A DNA stretch of 52,866 bases from Bacteroidota bacterium (lineage in GTDB: Bacteria; Bacteroidota; Bacteroidia; 2-12-FULL-35-15): contig CANIQT010000026.1 in NCBI GenBank assembly GCA_947469885.1, positions 1 to 52,866 of the forward strand, written 5' to 3'. Numbering within the stretch: the stretch's first letter is position 1; each line of letters begins with the position of its first letter. Below are positions 52,803 to 52,866 of this stretch, in pieces. Below the pieces are notes generated by a model. The model had not been told where the DNA came from. It made no database searches and saw only the letters and a program-made list of their open reading frames with translations. The translations under genes were made by a program, and so were the position numbers.

Positions 52803-52866
52803 AAAATAAATTTATTACTGGTTATAATAAAAATAGAATAGGTATAAATAATATATAATTAGGTAA

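Noticed and set aside
1..52866. tRNA, rRNA, prophage, complete insertion sequence, restriction or toxin-antitoxin system
   Set aside because: Looked for in both strands by eye; no cloverleaf, integrase, transposase, methyltransferase-nuclease pair or toxin pair was recognised.

Overview
The window is a low-GC chromosomal stretch from a member of the Bacteroidota. The evidence is consistent. Several promoters carry the phylum's TAnnTTTG -7 box, Shine-Dalgarno sequences are largely absent, and eight secreted proteins end in type IX secretion (T9SS) sorting domains. The SecA is the long Bacteroidota form, and two housekeeping neighbourhoods typical of the phylum are present: HU / TPR / COX24-like / RNase G, and acpP-fabF-rnc. 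Genus and species cannot be told from the sequence. No rRNA, tRNA, CRISPR array, phage or complete insertion sequence was seen.

Layout. Positions 1-16300 are dominated by surface or secreted T9SS cargo (Ig/PKD proteins, SBBP propellers, a beta-helix protein, a SUMF1-fold protein) separated by repeat-rich spacers. They also hold a Crp-like protein and a hypothetical gene behind a 21-bp repeat array. Positions 16300-17450 hold two small membrane or exported proteins and the fossil of another T9SS gene. Positions 17600-20900 carry HU, a TPR protein, a 29-residue COX24-like protein and RNase G. Positions 20945-28136 encode (minus strand) a large Ig-repeat T9SS protein, SecA and a rhomboid protease. 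Positions 28200-31240 are accessory: a lipoprotein, an orphan T9SS domain, a TetR regulator with a clear palindromic operator, a hypothetical protein, a second 21-bp array and a HTH/coiled-coil protein. Positions 31270-34725 form a lipoprotein / YyaL-type / secreted-protein operon. Positions 34860-39563 form a compact type III polyketide cluster (UbiA-like prenyltransferase, type III PKS, methyltransferase, FAD oxidoreductase, SDR). Positions 39620-43801 hold a dead M48-like protein, a third 21-bp array and rnhA-marC-purN. Positions 44003-46246 are acpP-fabF-rnc. The rest (minus strand) holds a TlpA-like protein, an ALDH7, a T9SS propeller, a heavy-metal-binding lipoprotein, a Tat-exported superoxide dismutase between two inverted repeats, a biotin carrier protein and a hypothetical protein.

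The most unusual signal is repeat architecture. Three unrelated arrays with an exact 21-bp period lie just upstream of genes of unknown or degenerate function. About a dozen tracts have a 7-bp period, lying between genes or inside T9SS sorting domains at equivalent positions. There are also MITE-like hairpin elements in several copies and long nested inverted repeats. The best candidate for an undescribed pathway is the type III PKS-UbiA cluster, both of whose promoters appear to make leaderless mRNAs.
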